Position numbers and translations under genes: made by a program
Shown here: positions 1 to 10,631 of the stretch, in pieces
Numbering within the stretch: the stretch's first letter is position 1
How the letters are laid out: each line of letters opens with the position of its first letter
From: Bigelowiella natans CCMP2755
Taxonomy: Eukaryota; Cercozoa; Chlorarachniophyceae
DNA: 23,916 nt
Assembly (NCBI GenBank): GCA_000320545.1
Contig: ADNK01000948.1
Coordinates: 1-23,916 of the forward strand
Reading direction: 5' to 3'
The notes under the pieces: generated by a model
The model's input: only the letters and a program-made list of their open reading frames with translations
The model's database searches: none
What the model was told of the DNA's origin: nothing

Positions 1-47
1 TGTCTCTCTCTCTCTCTCCCTCCCTCTCTCTCTCTCTCTCTCTGTCT

Positions 48-107
<60 letters not shown>

Positions 108-108
108 G

Positions 109-150
<42 letters not shown>
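1..150. repeat. Compound microsatellite (TC)n-(TA)n-(GA)n
   Basis: Three dinucleotide tracts stand back to back: (TC)n at 1-47, (TA)n at about 50-105 and (GA)n at about 109-150. The TC and GA tracts are reverse complements around the TA core, so the block can fold into a long hairpin. It lies upstream of the first recognisable phosphatase exon and may sit in an intron or in the 5' flank. Confidence 0.9.
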
Positions 151-152
<2 letters not shown>

Positions 153-471
153 TGGAGAGCGAGGAGAGAGGGGCTCAAGAATATAGGACGATCCATCCTA
201 CGTACGTAGTAGTTACATGATAATAATTTAGAATGATACGATGTAGACATACTACTTGAAATAACTATATGCGTAATCAATAAAAGCTGGCGCCTCTACT
301 TCTTCCTCTTCCTCCTCCTCCTCCTCCTCCCCCTTTCGATTATACGGACTAATTCTACTAAAGTAGTAACATCCACCACCAAGCTGAGCATCACGTACTC
401 ACAGCAGTATTCGCATACATGATGATTATTTTCACCACCATCATTCATTATTTCTCCTTATTCATCATCAG
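151..471. other. No gene recognised; upstream flank or intron of the phosphatase gene
   Basis: This stretch holds a short (CTT/CCT)n tract near 298-332 and no convincing coding exon. Its end, at about 448-471, is pyrimidine-rich and closes in CAG, which reads as a 3' splice site. The initiator exon of the phosphatase may therefore be hidden here or lie left of the window. Confidence 0.5.
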
Positions 472-794
472 GGCACGGACTCGAGCTGGCCAGGAACAGC
501 TGCTCGATGATATTATCCGTAGACTGACATCATCACTGGTTTCTAAACAACCTGGCACATGTTGTGACCTCCTGGAAACAGAACTACGATATCTTGCAAA
601 GCACTGTGGTAGACTCCTCTTGACTGAACCTTCCCTTTTGGATATTGCGGCACCAGTCAAAGTAGTCGGTAGGTGCTGCTGATCATGATGATGCTGTGTT
701 TAGAATTAAATAAGTAATACTATTTACTACAAGTATTTGTTTGAAGATTAAAGGTGGATGAGTGGGGAAGCATGATAATTCATCACTGAATGGC

Positions 795-828
<34 letters not shown>

Positions 829-1201
829 TATATTGTAATTGTGTCTATTCTAAGAGTAGTAGGCATGGTAATGTTATAGTTTCATTAGGTTATTATCACC
901 ATGATGATGTTTCCTTTTCTATGATGATGATGATGATAATGATGAGCAGCCAATACTTATTTTTGGTCTTCTGCCAACTACTGGCTAGTACTTATTCGAT
1001 ACTATTACCTATACTCCTACAACATCTGATCATTTAAGATGATAAATGATGATGATGCTTGACCATGCATCATAATCCAGGCGATATCCATGGCCAATTT
1101 TCGGATCTTCTTCGGCTGTTGGTGGTTGGTGGTTTGCCTCCACATCAACGGTAGTGTCAGTTATTTTGCTAGTAGCAACCACATGTGCTGCATTTATCAT
1201 C

Positions 1202-1248
<47 letters not shown>

Positions 1249-1776
1249 TCCTAACTTAAATTTGTTACTTAGTTATTCAGTAACAATGATGAGGATGATA
1301 ATGATGATGATGATATGTGATGACGGCAGCCAAGATATGAAAAATATTTGTAGTAAAAACACTATGGAAAACACAGATTTGTTTGAAACAACAACACTAT
1401 TCATTCTAGCATCTACATTTCGATGGAAAAACATAATAAATAATCAGGTACTTGTTTTTGGGAGATTACGTCGACAGGTAGTTATAATTGCGTGTACGAT
1501 GACAATAATGATGACGATCACGATCATGATGATGATGATGATAATATAATAAGACAAAATTCTTTCTCTTAATTGCAGGTACTAATACTACTACAATAGC
1601 ATCTTGTATTCAGAGAACATCATCATCACTACCAGCACCATTATCTCATTTAACGCCTCGTTTTCGAATAGAATAGCTTCTTAATAGTGTTGATAATTTA
1701 CTACTACGACTAATCCAGGGGACCTCAATCGCTTGAAGTAGTCGCCCTCCTCTTTGCACTTAAACTAAGGTTCTAC

Positions 1777-1809
<33 letters not shown>

Positions 1810-2131
1810 CAGTTGGAACAGAAAAAGGAAGAGGAAGAAGAAACAAACACAGAGAGAGAGGGGGGGGAGGGGGGGGTAGGAGAAAGGATCAGGGTTGTGT
1901 AATGATATGCATCATTTAAGGAAACTTGAATTGTTTTATATGGAAATCGTGAATAGTACAGGATAGACTCTCATCTAGAGTACTATACTAGTAGTAGTAG
2001 TAGTAGTTGGTTGTAGCAGTTTCATGTGATGATGATGCTGTTCATTCACCGCTCTACCCACATTTCTTCCTTCTGATCTCTTATAGTTTATCATCACAAA
2101 GGAGGGAGCTCATTGGCAGCATTTATTATTC

Positions 2132-2163
<32 letters not shown>

Positions 2164-2389
2164 GTTATCATTTTTATGATTTTAATCATATCTTTATATG
2201 TTTTTAAGTTTATGTTGTTTGTGTTTGTTTGATGATGATTGCTATGCTAGATATCCGAACGATATCTTCTTGCTAAGGGGAAATCACGAATGCTCAGAAA
2301 CGAATAAAGTAGTAGTCATCGTTGTAGTAATAGTAGTAATAGTAGCAATAGTAGTAATAGTAGTCATCGTACTAGTAACTGTAGTAGTG

Positions 2390-2420
<31 letters not shown>

Positions 2421-3301
2421 AGGGGAAACAATCCAATCAATGCATTTTCAGCAGAGTATTCAAATTATCATAAAATAATATTGAAAAGCAAGAATAAATA
2501 ATAGCATACATCACCGATGACATGAAGAATGAATTTATATTTAACTTCAATAGAATATGTGTGTGTGTGTAACATAAAACATAAAATTTTATTGTTAATT
2601 AAGTTTCAATGAACTATCAATTAAGCGAGTAGTAGTAGTAGTAGTAGTAGAGGTAGTAGTAGTAGTAATAGTAGTAATAGTAGTAGTAGTAGTTGCAGTA
2701 GTAGTAGAAGCTTTGCTGTTATTTTAAGTGGTGATTGAATGAGTAATTTGTGTTATTTCCTCTTTTTGTCGTTATTATTATTGCTACTATTACCTTTACT
2801 TGATTCTCTCTATCATGACAATAAATAGGTATACGGTTTCTATGAAGAATGTATATTTAGATACAATAGCTCAGGTGGGGAATAATTGTGCAATTATTAT
2901 TATTAGTAGTAGTAGTATTAGTAGTAGTAGAAGTAGCAGTGGTAGAAGTACAGTATTATTATCATAGTGTCGTATGGTATTATCACCATCATCATCATTG
3001 TCATCCTTCTCCTTTTTCTCAAGTTGCTAATAATGGATGATGATGGTGATAAAGTGGTAAATGGAGGAGGAGGAGGAGGAGGAAATGTAGAGAGTGGTGG
3101 TGGTGGTGGTGGTGGTGATGGTGTGATCATGGAGAAAATATGGAAGACGACGATGATTATAATGATGGTAATGATGACTACTGTTTAAATGGAAGGGCTG
3201 TGGCGGTTGATGAATGGCGCATTCAATTGCCTCCCAATCGCTGCTTTGGTACTACTACAACGATGAAAATAATGATGAACATGATCATGAAGAAGATATG
3301 A

Positions 3302-3336
<35 letters not shown>

Positions 3337-3881
3337 ATAGCAGGTGATGATGCCCTTCTCCGTCTTGAACACCATGAGAACAGCAATAACATCACAGTCT
3401 CTCCATAACACTTGTAGTGCTGCTGCTGCTGCTGCTACTACTACTACTACTGCCACATCTTCTTATCTTCCCCCTCTCATACATGCATTGCATCATAGTA
3501 GTGACGATAGTAGTTTGCTACCTCTCACTCAAACCTAAAAACAACTACACACTCTCGCATTTGTATACCATTTGCACCAGCTGTTTATGCTATTATTATC
3601 GACATTATCATTATCATCATTATCATCATTATCATCATTATCATCATCATCATCATCTAATTATTATCAAGGTAAACAATCGAGTGTTTTGTGTACATGG
3701 GGGTCTTTCACCCAATCTCCAATCTTTGGATCAAATAAGAAGAATAACCAGGCCTGCAAAAGTTCCTGGTACTACTTATTGCTACTGATACTACTACTAC
3801 TAGTAGTAGTAGTAGTAGTAGTAGTAGTATAATACCCATTTCCATACCAAACTACCAAAATTGGGATAGGGAGGAGGAAGG

Positions 3882-3912
<31 letters not shown>

Positions 3913-5776
3913 AAAAAAAAAGAAAGGAAAAGGAAAATGATAATCAAAGTTCTATGGTGATATTTAATTTCAGCATTTTTACAGTAGTTCTAATAGCTTT
4001 CATGGCGATGTTTAATTTCAGCATTTTACACTAATTATAGTAGCGGTGGTAGTAACAGTAGTGGTAGTAGTGCTTGTAGCCGTAGCTATGGTAGTAGTAG
4101 TGTAGTAGTAGAAAACTATGCTCATACTATCTAAACGACACTTCCGAATGAAATCAAATATGTTTTAACCTATATCACTACTACTACTACTACTACTACT
4201 TTCTACAACTACTACTGCCCCAATGATATATTTTTGTCTACTATAGAAAGTGGGCTACTGTGCGATCTTCTATGGGCAGATCCAAAGGCAGGCAGCATTT
4301 AAACATCAACATCCACGAATATGATTAAGATGATGGTGATAATAATCATGATGATAATATAAGTACTTGCTACCATATTGTCAAATACAAAGTCCGCATA
4401 TGAGAGATCAGCATTCAAAGGAACACAACGACGAGTTGTTGACTAACTGAATGTTGCATCATCATTATCATCATCTTCAATTTAAAGGAAAACCAGCAGG
4501 GTTATGCAGCAAACGAAGATCGCCAGATATCCTACTGTTTTGGCTCGGATGTAGTTGATAACTTCAGAGAAAAGTAATAGTATTTGTTCAATTTTTCCGT
4601 GCGGGGGATAGAGCAGCTAGGAGGAGGAAAATGTGAATGGTTACGATGCAGCAGATAGAATAAAGGAAAGAATCTTAAAATTAGTAATAACACCACCAAA
4701 TATTTGCCATTGCTTTTTCTTTCTTTCTTTTTGAATAATAGATTTAATATCGACATTGTGTGTCGTGCTCACCAAGTGGCGGAGGAAGGGTAGTAATAGT
4801 AGTAGTAACAATAATAATCTCAAATAGATTATCCTTCAACAATTACATTATGGCCATCATCATCGTCATTACCATCGTAACCTAATTAATTTCTATTCAT
4901 TCCGATGTTCATGATCTTCCTCCTCCTCCTCCGCGTTGAAGAGATCACTATCTATCCCTTATTATTGATTTTGCTTCAGCACTGTTACTTCTACTACTAC
5001 TACTACAGCTGCTGCTGCTGCTACCACATGATAAACATTTGACAGAATTGTTAATTCTAGCTGTAGTATATTTGTAATGCCAGTACTAGTTTCGATGTGA
5101 ATGTTTGAACGCCGCCCTGCCAAACACCACCTTGCATGCCTCTTCTTCTCTAATTCACTATACATAATAATCAGGTACGAGTTCTTTGCTGGGAAATCTT
5201 TAGTCACAGTATTTTCCGCACCAGATTATTGCGGTGGCTACAGCAATGGGGCAGCCATTGTATGTTTCGACAGACAACTTCGATGTAAATTTCAGGTTGA
5301 TTCCCGATAATATGTTGTCGTCATTACGTCACTCGACTTTTTCTAAGTATATCGTATATTTACAGCTCATTGATTCGTTTCTTTTTTCTTCTCTTTTAGT
5401 TTTTATGTACTTTGTTTGCCGAAACATTTCAGTAATTCAGCATAACTAATTTCAATAACTAAATCAGGTGATAAAGCCTCAGAGGCCTGGACAATCTTTG
5501 GCAACACGTCCTATGACCCCATATCCAGGATTGCAACAACAACAACAACAACAACAACAACAAGGACGACAGCAACAACAGCAACAACACCAACAGGAGC
5601 AGCAGCAGCAGCTCGAACAAGACGTAGCTTATGATTACAAAACTGTATCATCGTCACCATCATTTCGTCAGAAGGTCGGCCAAAGAAACGCAGATCACCA
5701 ACAAAAGCCGCGAAATGACGATAACTACGATGTGGTAGATGATACGTTTATTGATCAATCCCAAGGGATTAGTTAA
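472..5776 (+). CDS. PP1-like serine/threonine protein phosphatase catalytic subunit, polyQ tail, 13 exons, 5' partial
   Basis: PPP-family metallophosphatase, which removes phosphate from Ser/Thr using a two-metal centre. Exons: 472-668, 1081-1150, 1448-1477, 1719-1769, 2251-2308, 2829-2874, 3196-3248, 3672-3768, 4247-4287, 4488-4573, 4742-4789, 5175-5295, 5468-5776. All phases join, giving 401 visible residues. The catalytic signatures are intact: GDIHG (66), GDYVDRG (94), GNHE (126), HGGLSP (177), CRAHQ (250) and SAPDYCGG (273). The spacing and the [10 protein letters not shown] stretch fit PP1 better than PP2A or PP2B. The last ~100 residues are not PP1-like; they hold runs of 10 and 6 glutamines. 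The intron after 4287 appears to be GC-AG, since no GT fits the phase. The exon 10 start could be 4488, 4497 or 4500. No initiator Met is assigned; the ATG at 419 opens a frame that runs in from intron-like sequence. Introns are 170-520 nt and crowded with microsatellites. Confidence 0.88.
795..828. repeat. (CAT)n microsatellite in phosphatase intron 1
   Basis: About eleven CAT triplets inside the intron between 668 and 1081. The histidine-rich open frame over it is a by-product of the repeat. Confidence 0.85.
1203..1243. repeat. (AT)n microsatellite in phosphatase intron 2
   Basis: A nearly perfect AT tract of about 40 bp between the exons ending at 1150 and starting at 1448. Confidence 0.9.
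1776..1809 (+). repeat. (TAG)n microsatellite in phosphatase intron 4
   Basis: About eleven TAG triplets begin six bases after the donor at 1770, followed by purine tracts and G runs at about 1820-1880. Confidence 0.9.
2131..2163 (+). repeat. (CAT)n microsatellite in phosphatase intron 4
   Basis: Eleven CAT/ATC triplets between the exons ending at 1769 and starting at 2251. Confidence 0.85.
2309..2420 (+). repeat. Imperfect (GTA/TAG)n array starting at the intron 5 donor
   Basis: The intron begins GTAGTAGTC and runs on as imperfect GTA/TAG triplets to a pure tract at 2391-2420. The splice donor itself is the first unit of the array. Confidence 0.85.
2628..2709 (+). repeat. Imperfect (TAG)n array in phosphatase intron 5
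   Basis: Second TAG-triplet array in the same intron, interrupted by AGG, TAA and GCA units. Confidence 0.85.
3304..3337 (+). repeat. (GTA)n microsatellite in phosphatase intron 7
   Basis: About ten GTA/TAG triplets in the intron between 3248 and 3672. It is followed at 3417-3452 by a short (GCT)n-(ACT)n block. Confidence 0.85.
3600..3657 (+). repeat. Tandem 9-mer (TTATCATCA)n and (ATC)n near the intron 7 acceptor
   Basis: Four or so copies of a TTATCATCA unit decay into pure ATC triplets about 15 bases before the acceptor at 3671. The tract supplies the pyrimidine-rich strand ahead of that splice site. Confidence 0.8.
3797..3830 (+). repeat. (TAG)n microsatellite in phosphatase intron 8
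   Basis: About eleven TAG triplets shortly after the donor at 3769, following ACT triplets that are their partial complement. Confidence 0.9.
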
Positions 5777-6252
5777 TTCTCTGCTCAAACTTGTCACAGT
5801 ATTGACACCGATGAATCAACCATGTGAGATTCCGTATGGTTCATTCATGATCATCATGTCCATGGAAGTTTATGAACATGATGAAACATATCAATGTGAC
5901 AATTTATTTTGGATCACAGCATCACCAGTTTGGAAATGTTGGGATTTTTCCCAGCATTGTGCATGATGAGTTGTTGCGTGATGGTTGAATGAATGACCAT
6001 CAGCACAACATGCAGTGAGCACTGAATGATGGCAAACTGTTGTTTTTTTGCCAATGCGCAACTTGATGCCAACACACGCACAAATCGAGCGCTTGTGACA
6101 ATCCTTCAACTAACAGATGTTTTGAGCTAGACATGAACGCATTTCTGACTCAAGGCACTCTCTAGCTAGCTGCAAGCTCTCAGCAATGACGCATCCAACT
6201 TGTCATTGCAGTTTCCATGAGCAATGTTTGTCGCAGCAGACCACCACACCAT

Positions 6253-6498
6253 GCCCCACATTTCATTTCCCATCTGCCGTCAGTAGGGGAACGACACAAA
6301 ATTTTCATTTCAAAAATTCACCTACTGACGACCTACTGCTGAACTGAATTGCTAGAATGGCAAAATCGCACGAGCATGACATGTCAAGTGCCCCACATTT
6401 GATTTCCCATCAGCAATCAGTAGCAAAATGTGCGAAAATGCGCAACATGAAAGCTTTGCCTACTGACGACCTGCTGCTGAAGTGAATTGCTAGAATGA
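6253..6498. repeat. Two diverged ~109-bp direct repeats, each with an internal hairpin
   Basis: Copy 1 (6253-6361) and copy 2 (6390-6498) share a CCCCACATTT start, a CAGTAG/CTACTGAC core and a GAATTGCTAGAATG end, offset by 137 bp. Within each copy the arms of the core are inverted: 6279-6287 pairs with 6321-6329, and 6418-6427 with 6455-6465. The loops differ far more than the arms. The shape is like a small non-autonomous element, but no target duplication is evident. Confidence 0.75.
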
Positions 6499-6784
6499 CA
6501 CACAGGACCACGGGCGCACCCAGCTCTCAGCACACGTGCACCTTGAACGTGTGTGGCTTGGTTCACGTGTCTTGTGCAACGTCTGTTTTTTGCACACCTG
6601 AACCGAGCTGCGTGTGTGTCGTGTGCGCGTGCACGCCTGTCTAGCTGTGGCCCCCACGGGCCATGGGCAAGTCTCAACAAAATCAAGTGCAATCACTTGG
6701 CGTGTGCTCATTCAAATGAACGTTGCGTTCATCACCACTGTGTGCATGCATGTGTGCATGTGCATGATGACTGCTGGACTGTGC

Positions 6785-6841
6785 GTGGCCTCATGGAGCT
6801 ACGCAACTGTGCGTGGTATAGTGGCCTCATGGAGCTACGCA
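6785..6841. repeat. 21-bp direct repeat pair
   Basis: The same 21 bases occur at 6785-6805 and 6821-6841, spaced by 36 bp. Extended slightly, the first copy runs from TGCGT to ACGCA and can form a short hairpin. Confidence 0.8.
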
Positions 6842-7409
6842 TGAAATCCCAAATTGGACCGAAATTTGCTGCGCTAGACCAAAAAGTGCGCGCGCGATTT
6901 GTCAGATTGTTGTGCATGCCAGTGCACGTCGCTAGTTGCGAGCGTGCATGCACGCGCACGTGCATTGATGGTTTGTGGATGATGCTTGCAAAATCATGAT
7001 TTTCAAGGCCATGCATGGGAGCGCACCACACGATGCACGTGGTAGCTGTGCATGTCAAATCGCTTTTGTGCTGTGCTGATGTCTTCAATTTCGCAGTTTA
7101 GTCGCATGCTTGAGCAGACACAATTTCATTTACACAATTTTCAAATTCAAACAAGATCAGCATTGAGGCGCATTCCCCTGCAATTCTTTGTGCACATTGC
7201 ATGGCAGCAGGTATTATTTCAATGAGGACTTGTTTTTCTACACCAACATATCATTTGAACAATTTGTATATTTAAGTATTCAGAATCACTGAATGAGTTA
7301 ATCCGTTGACTTGCAAAGAATTGTCTTGGAAAACGAAGTTCTCTCTCTTGTTTGTACGCTGTATCAAAACGGTAAACAAAAACTCCTTTACACTGTTGTG
7401 AAGAAATAT

Positions 7410-8363
7410 CTATCGCCTCTTGCTTTGCATTCGAAGCATAGTGCTTATTTGTCTGTTGCTCCGCGAAACGATTGTCTCCATAATAGTTTTTATCTTATGG
7501 AGAAGAAGCTGCTTTGTGAAGGGCTTCACTAAGAAATCTTGCGACCCTGATTGAATAGATCTTTCCTTTCCAGTGTTACTTGTGTGTACTGCACTCATTA
7601 ATATGATAGGGATATGCTTTGTGTTTTGGTCAGACATCACCCATTCAAGAAGCTTGAAGCCAGAGAGCTCAGGCATGGTTACGTCAGAAAGAATCATCCT
7701 GGTGATCTCCTTGTTTTTAGCTTCGTTTGTCCACTTTCGAATCGCTTTCCATGCTTCCACACCCGTTTTACAAGCAACAATTTTGTACTTGCTAGATGTA
7801 AGCCAACGACCGACTAACTTTCTTGTAACAATATCGTCATCTACAACCATAATTTCGACTTTCGAAGGATCGTAATCGAATTCTTTTATTTCATCTTTAT
7901 TACCAGTAATCTCGTGATAATTACGGATCATTTTTTTGTAGAAAGCATTTTCCAGCACGGTACCCACCTTCTTTAACAGGTGTTTCTTCCCCACAGGCTT
8001 CGATAAGAAATCAGTAACCCCAGATGCATAAGCTTTCTCAGCAGCGTTCGAGGAGCTCATTAAGATCACTGGGATATGACGCAGCGAACCGTTTTCTGAT
8101 TTTCTAATTCTTCTAGTTAAATCGCAACCACCTATCCTCGGTAGTTCTAAATCAGACACAAATAGATCAAATGGCTGCGACTGAAGAAGCTTCCAGGCCT
8201 CTTCACCGTCTGCAATTTTCTGCACCTTAAAAGATGACCGAAATAGCCAACGAGATATAAGCGTACTTGACATCCTATGAGCAACAGCAAGTAGAATACG
8301 TGCACCCTTTGAGCTCTCAAGTACTGCCTCGACAATATCACCGGATTGATTATCGATGCTCAT
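7410..8363 (-). CDS. Tandem receiver-domain response regulator
   Basis: A 317-residue open frame with two CheY-like receiver (REC) domains and no DNA-binding or kinase domain. REC2 (about 168-300) is canonical: acidic cluster DDD at 175-177, phosphoacceptor D227 in LSDVTMP, S257 and K280 in VKPF. REC1 (about 22-140) keeps D71 (VSDLELP), S103 and K122, but the acidic pair after strand 1 is replaced by neutral residues (ILLAVAHR), so it probably binds Mg poorly. Such proteins relay phosphate from histidine kinases or phosphotransfer proteins. The ATG at 8363 is the first in the exon, but the frame stays open upstream and a good acceptor ends at 8372. The frame may therefore be the last exon of the gene at 8455-8995. 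Its 3' end faces island 1. Confidence 0.9.
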   Translation of the reverse strand: MSIDNQSGDIVEAVLESSKGARILLAVAHRMSSTLISRWLFRSSFKVQKIADGEEAWKLLQSQPFDLFVSDLELPRIGGCDLTRRIRKSENGSLRHIPVILMSSSNAAEKAYASGVTDFLSKPVGKKHLLKKVGTVLENAFYKKMIRNYHEITGNKDEIKEFDYDPSKVEIMVVDDDIVTRKLVGRWLTSSKYKIVACKTGVEAWKAIRKWTNEAKNKEITRMILSDVTMPELSGFKLLEWVMSDQNTKHIPIILMSAVHTSNTGKERSIQSGSQDFLVKPFTKQLLLHKIKTIMETIVSRSNRQISTMLRMQSKRR

Positions 8364-8454
8364 TTTCCCGGCTGTTAATAAATTATAAAAAATCGGGTCA
8401 AATTCGTTATACTCTTGTATTTTCTCATCAACGTAGAACTGATATGCTTATTTT

Positions 8455-8995
8455 TCATCTAAATTCTACATCCTCATGTGGCATACCGCTCTCTCCATCA
8501 GCATCTTCCACGCTGAAACATTTCTTGATTTCTATAAGTTGCTGAATTTGCGTCTCCAGCATATGGGCGTCACTGAACATGACAGTTTCCATTGACATTG
8601 CATCGATTTCTGCAACCACCTCAGCCATACTCTTGGCCTTTTTTTTCCCACTAATACGATCAAGCGCGGCAAAGGATGACTCGCGAAAACGAAGATATAG
8701 ATCAAAGGCCTTATCGTGGTTCTTGCCCATGTTGTTTTGTACAAAGCCCATCCCCGATCGTACAGTGGATAACTTTTCCTGCAACTTTTCGTGCTCCTCT
8801 TCCCGTCCTTGTTGCTTAGCGTAATTCTTATCCAACATCATGAAAGCATTCTGAAGCTATTATTAGGAAAAAAATTATTTCGCATACCCTGATTTCCTAT
8901 TTCCACTAGTCAAGACAAATTACCTTTGGCGTGGCGAAACTCCGTACAACAACTTTAGGAGTCTCTTTCACATCGAAACGATCTTTAACCTCCAT
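8455..8995 (-). CDS. Small coiled-coil protein of unknown function, two exons
   Basis: Exon 1 is 8924-8995, from ATG through 24 codons to a GTAATT donor; exon 2 is 8455-8856 after a 67-nt intron ending in TAATAG. Together they give 157 residues, stopping at 8455. The protein is charged and helical: a region rich in Glu, Lys and Gln (about 35-60) with coiled-coil character, a basic GKKKAK patch near 95, and a second amphipathic helix at about 100-140. I do not recognise the family. The stop lies only 91 bp before the ATG of the receiver gene on the same strand. A donor at 8486 (AGCG, then GTATGC) in phase 1 fits the acceptor at 8372 in phase 1. Splicing these would make one 467-residue coiled-coil plus REC-REC protein. 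Confidence 0.7.
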
Positions 8996-10631
8996 GCTAT
9001 GTATTAGAGAGAAGATGATAATGGGTGAACTCAAACAAACCAAAGGCATGTAGGTTAGATCTTACGAGTGACCCTTCTCTCTGACGAAGTCTTTGCTCGA
9101 ATGATCACCGAAAGCTATGTAATTGAATGAAGTCCGAAGCAGCAGCCCACGCAGCAGCAGCCCAGCACGTAGTTTGTAGAAGGAAGTCTAACAATCTGCG
9201 ATGCGGACAACGAGCCTCCTACTTGTTATAACGATTTTTCCTTTAGCACACACACCCGAGTATTGAGTGCGGACGACGAGGGTGTATCCTTACTTTGAAA
9301 AACACTTAGACAAAACTTATATCGAATAATATCTATACGAATCATAATGACTATGATGATAATGATGGTGAAATACATTCCAAACATACGACAATACAAG
9401 ACAACTACAACCAAAATTACGATATATCTAGGATGCATTCTCCTCTGTTTATCTCATGATACTCATCCACAAATTACATGTACCACAAATCCACCCCTCG
9501 TTTACACCCTTAACCCAAGGCCGTTTTAGCCTTGTCGTAGGAGGAAATTCTCCATTACATACTCGTACCTTGTATTGTCCAAAAAATACCGAAATTTTGT
9601 TTTTAGTTTTGGAAACTTGTTCCGACATGTAATAAAAATAAGACTCAATAATCCCTGAAATAATCGAAATCTTTTGTGAAGTCGATACTTTTTCACACTA
9701 GATCACATTTCATGCATTTATAATCTCCATTTAGCACCTACATTCGGCATTCGATACCCGATGCACGTAGATCTAGATATAGCTAAGAATTACATACCCG
9801 AATAAATATTTTTCAAATTCGGCTGGAGGGAAAGGTTATGGGTTAACTTGCCCATCCAGTTGAAGAAAAATAGGCATTTTTAGGTTTTTTTAATGTAAAT
9901 AATTTTTATAATTTCTTGAAGGAGCCTTTAGATCTAATTCAATGATCATCTTGCTTTTGCATTCCATGGATTGTCTTTTCACTCAAAAAAAATGGTTAAT
10001 TTTCAGATTTTAAGACGCTAGAATGTTTACACATCAGAATGTTTTTACTTAGTTAATTTCAGTTTAATTTATGAAATTTGAGAGTCGTTCATAGAAAATT
10101 AAAAACATATCCATGATTATGTTAAGAAAGTGTGCTGTCTCTCAAAATCTACTCTTTCAATCAAAACGGTCTGCACATAACTTGCCAGTGTTTTCATGAA
10201 CAAACATTTCTATCTCATTATCGTTTTAATCTTAAAATTTGACAATACACATTGTCTTTTTTCGTAATTCAAATACGAAGTACATGTGAAACATGGAGTT
10301 CCACTTGTCGATTTTAAAATTACCAGGTATTTAAAATTATGTCCAATGCACCATGCACAATTTTTATTACTGAGTTTCAAAAAGTATGAATTTCAAAGTA
10401 AAGGCTGGTTCCAGGCGTTTTATTAAGGCTACAATAACATAGATTAGATGTTAGCGACAACATGTTCAACCTTGTCTCATACGAACAAACATGGTAATTC
10501 GAGCGAGTTAAGTCGACATCCAACGGATGTGTATGGTTTAAAAAAATCGTGCAAGGTGTGCAAATTCTCAACGAAAGAAGCAGCAAAATCACAAACCAAA
10601 ACGGCCACCCCCTTTCCCCTTAATTTGGAAT
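8996..10631. other. AT-rich intergenic spacer between divergent genes
   Basis: The spacer lies between the 5' end of the coiled-coil/receiver locus and the histone gene. It carries a few ATG triplets near 9343-9367 and no coding segment that I can support. TpA is frequent here, unlike in the islands. Promoters for both flanking genes should lie inside it, but no clear TATA element could be pinned down. Confidence 0.6.

Larger units (their letters stand above)
5777..7150. other. TpA-depleted, TpG/CpA-rich intergenic island 1; no gene recognised
   Basis: Between the 3' ends of two convergent genes the composition switches sharply to TGCA-, CATG- and GTGTGC-like words. TpA is rare: none occurs at 5907-6110, 6493-6641 or 6644-6799, and most survivors are in CTAG, CTAC or GTAG. 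Open frames here, up to about 148 codons, overlap on both strands and match nothing I know; they follow from the lack of TAA and TAG. The island contains the repeats at 6253-6498 and 6785-6841. Confidence 0.7.

Noticed and set aside
762-3832. Open frames rich in His, Val, Met or Pro across the left 4 kb
   Set aside because: They are translations of CAT, TAG/GTA, ATG and GGT triplet arrays inside phosphatase introns.
5468-5640. CAA/CAG array as a non-coding microsatellite
   Set aside because: It is in frame with the conserved PP1 end and runs on to a clear stop, so it is best read as a coding polyQ tail.
6553-6999. 148-codon plus-strand frame in island 1
   Set aside because: It is rich in Cys, His and Arg, has frames open on the opposite strand, crosses a direct repeat and has no recognisable domain; it fits the low-TpA artefact.
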